Origin: a bacterium M00.F.Ca.ET.205.01.1.1 | GTDB taxonomy: Bacteria > Pseudomonadota > Alphaproteobacteria > Rhizobiales > Rhizobiaceae | Reading direction: 5' to 3' | NCBI GenBank assembly: GCA_004791255.1 | Contig: SRUQ01000013.1 | Span: 1-35,439 of the forward strand | Length of the DNA: 35,439 nt | Shown: positions 15,263 through 23,188 of the stretch, piece by piece | Position numbering within the stretch: position 1 is the first letter of the stretch | Layout: each line of letters starts with the position of its first letter | Translations under genes and position numbers: made by a program | Notes under the pieces: generated by a model | Told to the model about the DNA's origin: nothing | The model's input: the letters and a program-made list of their open reading frames with translations, nothing else | The model's database searches: none

Positions 15263-15607
15263 GTTGTCAAATGTCGGATTTGCCGAAGGTGAGATTGCAG
15301 GCGGTCGCGGTGAGCAACGCGGTCGCCGTCATTCGATGGCAATGCCGTGATCCGGGTCGGTCGCCCGCCCTTGCTTCAGCAGGAAGCCCGGCGGCATAGC
15401 AGCGGGCGAGCGCGTCACATTGGCGATGAGGCTCTGGGTAGCGCTGCCAGGAAGCGGCACAGACGCCGGTGACACGCCAGAAGGGTCGCCGCCGCCTGGC
15501 GCAATTCCAGGAAAAGCGCGTAGCGCGTTCCCTTGGAATTGCGAAAAAACAAGAAGTTAGAGCGGGTCGGCAATTCAAACGCTGAACCCCGCGGGGTAAT
15601 CCTTAGG
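15263..15607. other. 345-bp gap with a palindromic repeat and no clear gene
   Basis: Between the TetR promoter and the end of the RraA-like gene. Open frames on the minus strand do not resemble known proteins. The right half holds the palindromic element listed separately. Confidence 0.5.
15500..15543. repeat. REP-like palindromic element
   Basis: CGCAATTCCAGG (15500-15511) and CCTTGGAATTGCG (15531-15543) are inverted copies with one bulged base, around an inner GCGCGTAGCGCG hairpin. It is followed by AACAAGAAGTTAGAGCGGGT. The composition and layout match intergenic palindromes I associate with Mesorhizobium and relatives. It sits downstream of the RraA-like gene and may act as an mRNA 3' structure. 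Confidence 0.6.
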
Positions 15608-16357
15608 CTAACTTCGGTTCTGCAAGCGGTTTGTTTTGCGCCACGCCTCGTATTCCTCGCGGGCATCGTCATGCAGCGGATAATAGCGTTGCAACGGCGC
15701 GCCCTGCATGAGCTTCTCTCGCGAGAACTCTTCCCAATCGTGATGCTTCTTCGCTTCGTCGATGATCTTCGCGGCCATTGCGACCGGGAGCACCACCACC
15801 CCGTCATCGTCGGCGACTATGATGTCGCCGGGGATCACCGTGACGCCGCCGCAGGCAATTGGTACGTTGACGGCGTTGGGATAGATGCTGGTTTGCACAT
15901 GATAATTCGGCGTCCAGCCGCGCAGCCATAGGGGCAGGTCGAGCTTCTCGACATTGGGCCGGTCGCGCATGCATCCATCGATGACGATGCCGGCACCGCC
16001 TCTGCCCTTGAAATAGGTCGACATCATATCGCCGAAGACGCCGGAGCTCATGTCGCCGCGCGCGTCGACCACGACCACATCGCCCTCCTGGGCGTGATAG
16101 AGCACGTGGCGATGCAGTTGCGTTTCCGGATCGGCATATTCTCCCTCGCTGAAGAGGTCCGGCCGCTGCGGCAAGAACTGCAACGTCAGCGCCGGCCCGA
16201 CGATCGACTTCCCATGGTTCTGCGCTACCGGACCGACCATATGCGGATTGCGGAAACCCATATGGCCGAGCGTGCCCGCAACCGTCGCGGCGCCGATCTC
16301 CCTCAATGCGTCGATCAGCTCTTTGGGCGGTCGCGTGATGTCGGGACTATGCGTCAT
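15608..16357 (-). CDS. RraA/HMG-aldolase-like protein
   Basis: A 249-residue protein of the RraA-like fold. Family marks are the N-terminal IGAATVAGTLGHMGF, GPALTLQFLPQ, EGDVVVVDARGDMSSGVFGD and GGAGIVIDGCMRD. Arg131-Asp132 in the last is the active-site pair used by the metal-dependent 4-hydroxy-4-methyl-2-oxoglutarate/oxaloacetate aldolases of this fold. A later VIPGDIIVADDDGVVVLP block is also typical. True RraA (RNase E inhibitor) is shorter and lacks this metabolic setting. Here the neighbour, 23 bases upstream, is a sugar-acid dehydratase, so I infer a class II pyruvate aldolase acting on a 2-keto-3-deoxy acid. ATG 16357 follows GGAG. Confidence 0.85.
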   Translation of the reverse strand: MTHSPDITRPPKELIDALREIGAATVAGTLGHMGFRNPHMVGPVAQNHGKSIVGPALTLQFLPQRPDLFSEGEYADPETQLHRHVLYHAQEGDVVVVDARGDMSSGVFGDMMSTYFKGRGGAGIVIDGCMRDRPNVEKLDLPLWLRGWTPNYHVQTSIYPNAVNVPIACGGVTVIPGDIIVADDDGVVVLPVAMAAKIIDEAKKHHDWEEFSREKLMQGAPLQRYYPLHDDAREEYEAWRKTNRLQNRS

Positions 16358-16380
16358 TAGGGACTCCGGTTGTAATTGGC

Positions 16381-17544
16381 CTACCAATTCGTAACAGAAC
16401 CGTCACGGCGCCTGAGGTGCGGTGCTTCCCAGAAACGGAAACTCTGCGCCTGGATCGCCTCTTCGTTGACCTCGACGCCAAGCCCGGCCAGATCGCTGAC
16501 GGGATAATCGGGGCCGTCGAGCCGTGGTTGCACGGGGAAGAACTCGGAACTGTCGAAGCCCAGCTTTGTCTCGGGTTCCCTGGTCTCGAGCCACGCGAAG
16601 TTCGGCACTGCGGCGGCGAGATGCAGGGTCGCGGCAGTGCACACTGGACCAAGCGGATTATGCGGCATCAGGTCCACATAATGCGCCTCGCTCCAGCCGG
16701 CGATTTTCATGGCCTCGGTGAGCCCGCCGACATTGCAAACATCGAGCCGGTTGAACTGATGGATGCCGCGCTCGATGTAGGGGAGGAACTGCCACTTGCT
16801 GGCAAATTCCTCGCCGATGGCAAAGGGAATGTCGGTCATCTTGCGCAGGGATTCGTAAGCTTCCGGTGTCTCGTCGCGTATGGGCTCCTCGACGAAATCG
16901 AGCACGCCGCGGCCGAGCTTGTTGCAGAAGCTCGCCGCCTCTGCCACCGACAGCCGATGATGATAGTCGATGCCGAGAACCACCTCGTCGCCCAGCGCCT
17001 CGCGCGCCTTGTTCAGCATCCTCGCGGTAGTGCCGATCGACTCGCGCGGCTCGAAGATGTCCCTGCTGTTTTGGCCAAACGGGAAGAAGCGGATTGCCTG
17101 CCACCCCTTTGCGCGTAGTTCACGGGCCCGTTCGATGGCAGCGTCGCCTTCGGCCTCGTCTCCGGTCGAGGCGAAAGTGGGGATGCGGTCGCGCTGTTTG
17201 CCGCCCAGCAGCTCGTAGACCGGTACCCCCAGCGCCTTGCCCTTGATGTCGTGAAGGGCGATGTCGATCGCGGAAATCGCCGCCTGCAGAACCCGTCCGC
17301 CTTCGAAATACTGGCTGCGATATGCCTCCTGCCAGATCCGCCCGATCTGCATGGGGTCGCGGCCGATGAGAAACTCGCGGTAGTGTTCGACCGCGCCGGC
17401 CACGGCCCTCTCGCGACCGCTCAGGCCGCTCTCGCCCCAGCCGAAGATGCCCTGGTCGGTATCGACCTTGACGAGCATCTGGTTGCGCGTTCCCACCCAC
17501 ACGGGATAGGGCTTGATCGCGGTGATCTTAAGCTTCGTAGTCAT
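16381..17544 (-). CDS. D-galactonate dehydratase-like enolase-superfamily protein
   Basis: A 387-residue protein of the mandelate racemase/enolase superfamily. It has the N-terminal capping domain (KITAIKPYPVWVGTRNQMLV, FGWGESGLSGRE) and a TIM-barrel with Asp193-Tyr-His195, Glu219 in VEEP, Glu245 in IGEEF and His295 in MPHNPLGP. The Asp-x-His pair and the relative spacing are those of D-galactonate dehydratase (DgoD type), which forms 2-keto-3-deoxy acids. Substrate could be another aldonate. I start at ATG 17544 (MTTKLKITAIKPY), 37 bases after the ATPase stop; ATG 17574 is possible. It belongs to the CUT1 transporter operon. Confidence 0.88.
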   Translation of the reverse strand: MTTKLKITAIKPYPVWVGTRNQMLVKVDTDQGIFGWGESGLSGRERAVAGAVEHYREFLIGRDPMQIGRIWQEAYRSQYFEGGRVLQAAISAIDIALHDIKGKALGVPVYELLGGKQRDRIPTFASTGDEAEGDAAIERARELRAKGWQAIRFFPFGQNSRDIFEPRESIGTTARMLNKAREALGDEVVLGIDYHHRLSVAEAASFCNKLGRGVLDFVEEPIRDETPEAYESLRKMTDIPFAIGEEFASKWQFLPYIERGIHQFNRLDVCNVGGLTEAMKIAGWSEAHYVDLMPHNPLGPVCTAATLHLAAAVPNFAWLETREPETKLGFDSSEFFPVQPRLDGPDYPVSDLAGLGVEVNEEAIQAQSFRFWEAPHLRRRDGSVTNW

Positions 17545-17581
17545 CCACGCCCACGTTCCATGCGCATGCATGCGCCCTGTG

Positions 17582-18679
17582 TCAGTCGGCCTTGAGGGCC
17601 GTTTCGGTTTCGCCGTCGAACAGATGTAGTCGCTCCTGGTCGAACTCGAGCCAGATCTGCTCGTCAGGTGCGACGGCCATGTTGGGGGACACGCTGATGT
17701 TGACGATGGCACCGGACAGTAGCGCCTGCACGAAGGTGACATCTCCGGTCGGCTCCACCGTATAGGCCCTGGCCGGAACGCTGCCTGGCACCGCACTTTT
17801 GTGGAGCTTGATCGTCGAGTGACGTGCGCCGAGCACGACCTTCCCGGTCGTTGCCCCTGCAACCTTCTGAACGTTGCGCGGCGAGAGCTCAAGACTCCAG
17901 CCCTCCGCGCCGGTCAGCACGGTGTTGCCGTTTGCCGTCGATGCCTCAAGCGGAATAAGGCTCATCGCCGGGCTGCCGATGAAGCTGGCGACGAACATGT
18001 TCACCGGATGGGCAAAGACCTGCGCCGGTGAATCGTATTGCAGCAGGTAGCCACCGTTCATCACCGCCATCTTATCGGCCATGGTCACGGCTTCGAGCTG
18101 GTCGTGCGTCACATAGATGATCGTCGCCTTGAGGTCCTGGTGGAACCGCTTGATCTCCGACCGCATCTGCACGCGCAGTTTGGCGTCGAGGTTGGACAGC
18201 GGCTCGTCCATGAGAAACACAGCGGGGTCGCGGACGAGGGCACGCCCCAGGGCGACACGCTGCTGCTGCCCGCCTGAAAGTTCGCGCGGCTTGCGCTCGA
18301 GCAGGTGCGTCATGTCGAGCACCCGCGCCGCTTCCTTGACCTTCCTGTCGATCTCGTCCCCGGGCAGTTTGCGCATCTGCAGCGGGAACGCCAGATTCTT
18401 GTAGACCGATTTCTGCGGGTAGAGCGCGTAGTTCTGGAACACCATTGCGATGTCCCGGTCTTTGGGGTCGAGGTCGTTGACCACCCGGTCCCCGATGACG
18501 ATGTCGCCCGATGTCACCGGGATCAATCCGGCGACAAGATTGAGCGTGGTTGTCTTGCCGCAGCCTGAAGGACCCACGAGCGCAACGAACTCGCCGTCGT
18601 TGACCGTCAGCGAAACATCGTTGACGGCTTTGAAGCCGCCATAGGTCTTGACGAGATCTTTGAGGACCACGTGGGCCAT
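17582..18679 (-). CDS. CUT1-family ABC transporter ATPase (UgpC/MsmK type)
   Basis: A 365-residue ATPase. Walker A GPSGCGKTT, Q-loop MVFQNYALYPQKSVYKNLAF, signature LSGGQQQRVALGRAL, Walker B VFLMDEPLSNLDAKLR and the H-loop VTHDQLEAVTMADKMAVM are present. Residues ~240-365 form the regulatory TOBE/MalK-like barrels (FVASFIGSPAMSLIPLEAS, ending EFDQERLHLFDGET). It powers the two permeases encoded upstream, importing a sugar or sugar derivative. ATG 18679 is six bases after GGGAG. About 125 bases with palindromic repeats separate it from the permease gene. Confidence 0.95.
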   Translation of the reverse strand: MAHVVLKDLVKTYGGFKAVNDVSLTVNDGEFVALVGPSGCGKTTTLNLVAGLIPVTSGDIVIGDRVVNDLDPKDRDIAMVFQNYALYPQKSVYKNLAFPLQMRKLPGDEIDRKVKEAARVLDMTHLLERKPRELSGGQQQRVALGRALVRDPAVFLMDEPLSNLDAKLRVQMRSEIKRFHQDLKATIIYVTHDQLEAVTMADKMAVMNGGYLLQYDSPAQVFAHPVNMFVASFIGSPAMSLIPLEASTANGNTVLTGAEGWSLELSPRNVQKVAGATTGKVVLGARHSTIKLHKSAVPGSVPARAYTVEPTGDVTFVQALLSGAIVNISVSPNMAVAPDEQIWLEFDQERLHLFDGETETALKAD

Positions 18680-18690
18680 TGGCAACTCCC

Positions 18691-18743
18691 TAGAGTATGA
18701 TGCTGAAAAGTGTGAAGCGGTTTTCGGACGACATCATCCTCTA
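18691..18743. repeat. REP-like hairpin in the CUT1 operon
   Basis: TAGAGTATGATG (18691-18702) and CATCATCCTCTA (18732-18743) are inverted copies with one mismatch; inside, GAAAA and TTTTC pair again around GTGTGAAGCGG. The element looks like a dispersed Rhizobiales palindrome. It covers the region just upstream of the ATPase gene. Confidence 0.65.
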
Positions 18744-18768
18744 TCCCTTTGATTTGGAGGCGGATTCA

Positions 18769-18795
18769 GATTTCAGGTCGATTCGACCTGAAATC
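18769..18795. repeat. Perfect 27-base palindrome downstream of the MalG-like gene
   Basis: Arms GATTTCAGGTCGA and TCGACCTGAAATC around a single T. It starts 9 bases beyond the permease stop and precedes the other palindrome. In the transcript it would form a stable hairpin between permease and ATPase cistrons, as REP elements do in other transporter operons. Confidence 0.7.
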
Positions 18796-18803
18796 TTCCG
18801 GCT

Positions 18804-19694
18804 CTAGTGCTTGACCGCGCCTTCTGTCAGGGCGCGTACGAAGTAGCGTTGCAGGACGAGGAACAGCACCACGACGGGCACGCTCATCATGAAGCTGGCC
18901 GCCATCAACCCCGGAAAGTCCGTCGTGTTTTCCGAGAAGAAGCGCTGGATGCCGACGGGTAGGGTCAACTGTTCGTTCTTGGATAGGAAGGTGTAGGCGT
19001 AGATGTACTCGTTCCATGCCCCGATGAAGGAATAGATCGCGGTGGCGATGATTCCGGGCGTCGACAAAGGCATCACGATCAGGATGAAAGCCTGGAACCG
19101 CGTCGCCCCGTCGATGCGTGCCGCCTGCTCGAGCTGCACCGGGATGTTGTCGTAAAAACCCTTGAGCAGCCAGATCGCCAGCGGCAGGCCGAAGGTGAGA
19201 TAGGTGAGGACAAGCGAGCCATGCGTGTTCACCAACCCGATTGCGCGCATCAGGATGAAGAGCGGCACCAGAAAAATCACCGCCGGGAACATGTTGCGCA
19301 GCAGCACGGTGAAGAACAGGAAGTTTCGGCCGGGGAAACGAAAGCGCGAAAACGCGTAAGCCGCTGGAACAGCCACGATCACCGAAAGGATCGTCGTGAC
19401 CGTCGAAACAAAAAGGCTGTTCCAGAAAAAGCGAAGGAAGTCCTGGCCGACGCTGTTTTGCGGATCGAGCAGCTTCTGGTAGCTGGCAAGCGTAGGCTCA
19501 TCGGGCCACCATTGCGGCGGGAATTGCGTCGCCGCGAAGCCGGACTTGATCGAAGTGCTCAGCATCCAGATCATCGGCAACGCGGTGTAAAGCAGCATGA
19601 ATACTAGGAAGATGCGCCCTGACCACCGCCACCCGTCGATGCGCATGCGGCGCCGGGTCCGACCTCGAGGCGCTGTCTCGGCCAGCGTGCTCAT
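18804..19694 (-). CDS. CUT1-family ABC transporter permease (MalG-like)
   Basis: A 296-residue inner-membrane protein with six predicted helices. A basic N terminus (RGRTRRRMR) precedes helix 1 at ~28-48. The EAA loop EQAARIDGATRFQAFILIVM, which docks on the ATPase, lies near 200 and is complete. FIGAWNEYIYAYTFLS and the LPVGIQRFFSE segment are typical of MalG-type permeases. Its start overlaps the end of the MalF-like gene by four bases, so the two permeases are translationally coupled. The partner ATPase gene follows after a palindrome-filled spacer. Confidence 0.95.
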   Translation of the reverse strand: MSTLAETAPRGRTRRRMRIDGWRWSGRIFLVFMLLYTALPMIWMLSTSIKSGFAATQFPPQWWPDEPTLASYQKLLDPQNSVGQDFLRFFWNSLFVSTVTTILSVIVAVPAAYAFSRFRFPGRNFLFFTVLLRNMFPAVIFLVPLFILMRAIGLVNTHGSLVLTYLTFGLPLAIWLLKGFYDNIPVQLEQAARIDGATRFQAFILIVMPLSTPGIIATAIYSFIGAWNEYIYAYTFLSKNEQLTLPVGIQRFFSENTTDFPGLMAASFMMSVPVVVLFLVLQRYFVRALTEGAVKH

Positions 19695-20650
19695 GCGCTC
19701 CCTTCCTTGCGTTCGTTGCCGGCCAGCGCACGGACGTAGAAGTAGCCCAGCGTCATCAGCATGAGGAACAGGAGCACCGAATAGGCCGATGCGACGCCCC
19801 AGCGCTGCCGGCCGAAGGCGAGCTCATAAATGTGCGTGATCCAGATATGCGACGCGTTGGACGGCCCGCCGCCGGTCATGATCCACGGGATGATGAAGGA
19901 ATTGAAGTTGGCCACTGCGAGCAGCAGGATCGTCACCGTCGAGACATTGCGCAAGTGCGGGAAGGTGACGTGCCAGAAACGCTGCCATGCGTTGGCCCCG
20001 TCGACTTCTGCGGCGCGCAGCAACTGGTCGGGGACTGTCTGCAGACCGGCCATCATCATGATCATGGCAAACGGAAACTCGCGCCAGATATTGACGACGA
20101 TCAGGGAGGGGAGCACCGTGCTGACGTTGTCGATGAAATTCGGCGGTCGGTCGGCCAATCCGAGGCCGACCAGCACTGCGCCGATGATGCCGAAGTCCGA
20201 ATGGTAGATCCACTTCCAGATGTAGGAGGCGGCGACGGCGCTGATGACCCATGGGATGATCAGGATAGCACGCAGGACACCACGGCCGACAAAGTCGCGG
20301 TGGAGCGCCAGCGCGGCGGCAAACCCCAGGACGAAGGAAAAGAAAGTGGACCCGATTGTCCAGATCAGGGTGTTCAAGGTGACTTTCCAGAACACCTCAC
20401 TGGTGAGGATGGCCGCGTAATTGTCGAATCCGATGAAGATCTTGTCGCGAAGCTGCAGGCCTGGCGGGGTCTTAAAGAACGACAACTCGACGGTGTAGTA
20501 GATCGGATATGCGATAACGATGAGCATCACGGCGATCGCGGGAAGCACGTACCCGTAGTCGGCGCGATGCTCCCAGATTTTCCGCAGCGCCCCGGATCTG
20601 CCGGGTTGCAATCTTCGGCGAGCCTCGGCCTTGCCGGTCACGATCGTCAC
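19691..20650 (-). CDS. CUT1-family ABC transporter permease (MalF/UgpA-like)
   Basis: A 319-residue inner-membrane permease with six helices. Helix 1 (YGYVLPAIAVMLIVIAYPIY) follows a cytoplasmic N terminus. PWVISAVAASYIWKWIYHSD, the EAA loop LLRAAEVDGANAWQRFWHVT and the C-terminal GVASAYSVLLFLMLMTLGYF are standard for this class. It forms the channel with the MalG-like partner. The start is a GTG at 20650, with AAGG about ten bases upstream. The gene lies 80 bases after the binding-protein gene. Confidence 0.94.
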   Translation of the reverse strand: MTIVTGKAEARRRLQPGRSGALRKIWEHRADYGYVLPAIAVMLIVIAYPIYYTVELSFFKTPPGLQLRDKIFIGFDNYAAILTSEVFWKVTLNTLIWTIGSTFFSFVLGFAAALALHRDFVGRGVLRAILIIPWVISAVAASYIWKWIYHSDFGIIGAVLVGLGLADRPPNFIDNVSTVLPSLIVVNIWREFPFAMIMMMAGLQTVPDQLLRAAEVDGANAWQRFWHVTFPHLRNVSTVTILLLAVANFNSFIIPWIMTGGGPSNASHIWITHIYELAFGRQRWGVASAYSVLLFLMLMTLGYFYVRALAGNERKEGSA

Positions 20651-20730
20651 TGTTGCGTGCCCTTATTCTTCGGAACGAACCGGCTGCACACACTATTGGC
20701 ACAGCCGGTCGGATCGCAGGTCGGCCTGGA

Positions 20731-22209
20731 CTAGAGTCCGCCCATAAGGTCTTTTACCTTCTTGGCCGCGTCGTCCGCTGCCTGGTCGACGGTCATCGCT
20801 CCGGTCAGGGCATTCTGCAGCATATCCGGGATGATGATGTTCATGATCTCGGGGGACTGCGGCAGCGCCGGGAACGGGATGCCATACGGTAGCATCGAGG
20901 TCGTGACATCGAGGAACTTGATCTTGTCCAGACGTTCCTTCATCCATTTGGTCTTGAAGCCGTTCAGGTTGCCGGGGTTCGAGCCGGCATAGGCCATCTT
21001 CAGGGACCATTCAGGGCTGGTCCACATGCAGATGATCGCCTTCGCGGCCGGCTCGTCCACCTTGCCGCCCTCGACATATTCGGGCTTCAGGATGTGAATG
21101 TTCGAGCCACCGAACACGACGGCTCGCTTGCCGTCGGGGCCAGTCGGAATCAGGCCGTAACGCATGTTGTCGATGACGGTCTGCGCCTTGTCCTTGTCGG
21201 TGCCCGTTGCCTTCTTCTGCAGGTCGAGCATGACGTTGTAGTCGGACGGGTGCGAGATCATCATGCCTAGCTGGCCGGCGACGAACAGAGGCTGGTTATC
21301 GGCCTGCTGGTTGGTAAGCGCCGAGACCGGAACCGACTTGTCGCGGACATACATGTCGTAGGAAGCTTGCAGCGCCGCCTTGCTCTGCGGGCTGTCGAGC
21401 TCGATCTGCTGATAGGTTGGGTTCGCGGTGGCCTCGTCAAAGACGCCGCCGCCATATGCCCATAGCTGCGGCATGAAGCGGTACGGCGTATTGCCCGCAT
21501 TCTTTCGAGCCACGAGACCGTAACCGGCAATGCCGAGTTTATCGTGGATCTGCTTGGAATACTTGACGACGTCTTCCCAGGTTGCCGGAGCCTTGTCCGG
21601 ATCGAGGCCCGCACGTTTGAAGATGTCGGCATTCCAGATGAACGCCATTGTTTCGTTGTTGGTTGGAATGCCGTAGGTCACCCCGTCCCAAGTCACGGCC
21701 TTCATGGCGCCGGGCCAGAAATCCTCGGTCGAATACCCCACATCCTCGGGCTTCAGCGGCTCAAGATAGCCCTTTGACGCGAACTCGGTGCCACCAAGGA
21801 TCTGCAGGCGGACCGCCATCGGCGCGGCATTGCCCAGGAGCGCCGTGCGGAACTTGTCAAGAAGGTCGTTGTAGGTGAGGGCTTGTTCTTCGAGCTGGAT
21901 GTTCGGATAGGTCTTGCGGAAGGTCTCGAAGAAATCCTTGTAGTACTGGCGCAAGAGGTCGGGGTCGCCCTCGAACACGCCCTGATACCAGAAAGTCAGT
22001 CGCCCCTTGTAGTCGAGCGGGGTGACCTTGGCGCAATCGGCCGACGTATCAAAATCCTGTGTGCCTGCAATGGAGCGCACATATTCCGGCGACCACTTGC
22101 TCAAGTCGACCGGCGCCGCGGCCAGCGCCGGTGCGGAGATCAACGATGCCATCAATGCAGTGGAGACAGTGCCGCGAAGGACGGCACCGCCGAGTGTAAT
22201 CCTCGTCAT
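20731..22209 (-). CDS. CUT1 ABC transporter extracellular solute-binding protein (family 1)
   Basis: A 492-residue protein with a Sec signal peptide of about 30 residues (MTRITLGGAVLRGTVSTALM, cleavage near ALAAA-PVD). The rest is a type 2 periplasmic binding fold: GRLTFWYQGVFEGDPDLL, QALTYNDLLDKFRTALLGNA, TWDGVTYGIPTNNETMAFIW and FVAGQLGMMISHPSDYN. It is longer than typical MalE-like proteins (~400-440). A stretch before the first strand (VDLSKWSPEYVRSIAGTQDF) is extra. ATG 22209 is preceded by GGAGG. It is the first gene of the minus-strand operon and would define substrate specificity, which I cannot deduce. Confidence 0.95.
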   Translation of the reverse strand: MTRITLGGAVLRGTVSTALMASLISAPALAAAPVDLSKWSPEYVRSIAGTQDFDTSADCAKVTPLDYKGRLTFWYQGVFEGDPDLLRQYYKDFFETFRKTYPNIQLEEQALTYNDLLDKFRTALLGNAAPMAVRLQILGGTEFASKGYLEPLKPEDVGYSTEDFWPGAMKAVTWDGVTYGIPTNNETMAFIWNADIFKRAGLDPDKAPATWEDVVKYSKQIHDKLGIAGYGLVARKNAGNTPYRFMPQLWAYGGGVFDEATANPTYQQIELDSPQSKAALQASYDMYVRDKSVPVSALTNQQADNQPLFVAGQLGMMISHPSDYNVMLDLQKKATGTDKDKAQTVIDNMRYGLIPTGPDGKRAVVFGGSNIHILKPEYVEGGKVDEPAAKAIICMWTSPEWSLKMAYAGSNPGNLNGFKTKWMKERLDKIKFLDVTTSMLPYGIPFPALPQSPEIMNIIIPDMLQNALTGAMTVDQAADDAAKKVKDLMGGL

Positions 22210-22311
22210 AGGTATCCTCCAGGTTCTCTCCCACGCCGCTTCGCTTCGAGGCCAGCGGTCCTTGCTCGTTCGACCGCGAGACATCTGTTCTGTGTATCCC
22301 ATCGGCCGTCT

Positions 22312-22359
22312 TGTACGTTTTCAGATCACGAATTGTCTGTCAACGCGCTAGATCGTACA
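22312..22359. promoter_or_regulatory. Putative GntR/FCD operator in the divergent promoter region
   Basis: TGTACG (22312-22317) and CGTACA (22354-22359) form an inverted pair between the binding-protein gene (-) and the GntR gene (+). The contexts TTGTACGT and TCGTACAT resemble the TNGT(N)ACNA style of FadR/FCD-subfamily sites in most positions. The spacing (36 bases) suggests two separate sites. Confidence 0.42.
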
Positions 22360-22422
22360 TTGTTTATCGAAACTTTGCGTGATAGTCGGATAGAGAGTGT
22401 ATTAACCCAGGGGAGTGGGGCC

Positions 22423-23133
22423 TTGGCCGAAGCAAGCGATTTCAAAGCAGAGCCCCCCGAGGGGATTGACACTCTCGGAGCCTCCAGCGAGGGCGCCTCG
22501 CTTTATCAACTGATCAGGGAAGACATCATCGATGGGCGGCTCGCCGCCAACGAACGGCTTGTGGTAACCGATCTCGCCCGGCGTCACGGCACCTCGACCA
22601 ACCCCGTCCGCGAGGCCCTGCAACTGTTGCGCGGCGAGGGCTTTGTCACCTTCGTTCCCAACCGCGGGGCGCGCGTTCGACCTATCGATCAGGATTTTGT
22701 CCGGGATATCTACGAGATCGGAGTGCTGATCGAGCCGGCCCTGACGCGATGGTTCGTGAACATGGCGACCGTCGAGGACATTGCTGAACTCGAACGCATC
22801 CAGGGCCTGATCGAAGAGAACAACTTTGCCGACACGTTCAGGCACAGTGAGCTGGACACCGCCTTTCACACAGTGATGTACCAAAGGCACTATAATCGCC
22901 ATGCCGCCGAGCTTTGGTGGAAGCATCGCGAAGTGCTGCGAGCCGTGAGCCGGCGTTTCAATTTCACGCTCGCCCGGCGTGCCGCGATCATTCGCGAACA
23001 CCGCGAGCTCATAGCCCATGTAAAGGCTGGAAATGCGGACGAGGCGGCCGAACTCATTGCACGCCATGTCGAGGGGTCCGGCCGGCATGTTCTCGAGCAC
23101 ATGCGCGCGCGTAACGCCGCCCGGGCCGGATAG
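22423..23133 (+). CDS. GntR/FCD-family transcriptional regulator of the sugar-acid island
   Basis: About 236 residues from TTG 22423, preceded by GGGAG; no in-frame ATG exists near the domain start. After a ~25-residue leader the GntR winged helix runs from SLYQLIREDIIDGRLAANER to NPVREALQLLRGEGFV. A wing FVTFVPNRGARVRPI and a helical FCD domain follow (IYEIGVLIEPALTRWFV, HSELDTAFHTVMYQRHYNRH, HRELIAHVKAGNADEAAELI). Histidines and Asp in that domain fit FCD metal and ligand binding. It sits at the divergence point of both halves of the island, so it probably controls both, responding to a sugar acid or its keto-deoxy product. Confidence 0.9.
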   Translation: MAEASDFKAEPPEGIDTLGASSEGASLYQLIREDIIDGRLAANERLVVTDLARRHGTSTNPVREALQLLRGEGFVTFVPNRGARVRPIDQDFVRDIYEIGVLIEPALTRWFVNMATVEDIAELERIQGLIEENNFADTFRHSELDTAFHTVMYQRHYNRHAAELWWKHREVLRAVSRRFNFTLARRAAIIREHRELIAHVKAGNADEAAELIARHVEGSGRHVLEHMRARNAARAG

Positions 23134-23188
23134 GACGGGGTCCAGTCAGAACATCGTCAGCCAGTCCTTTCAGACCAAGGTAGTTGAG

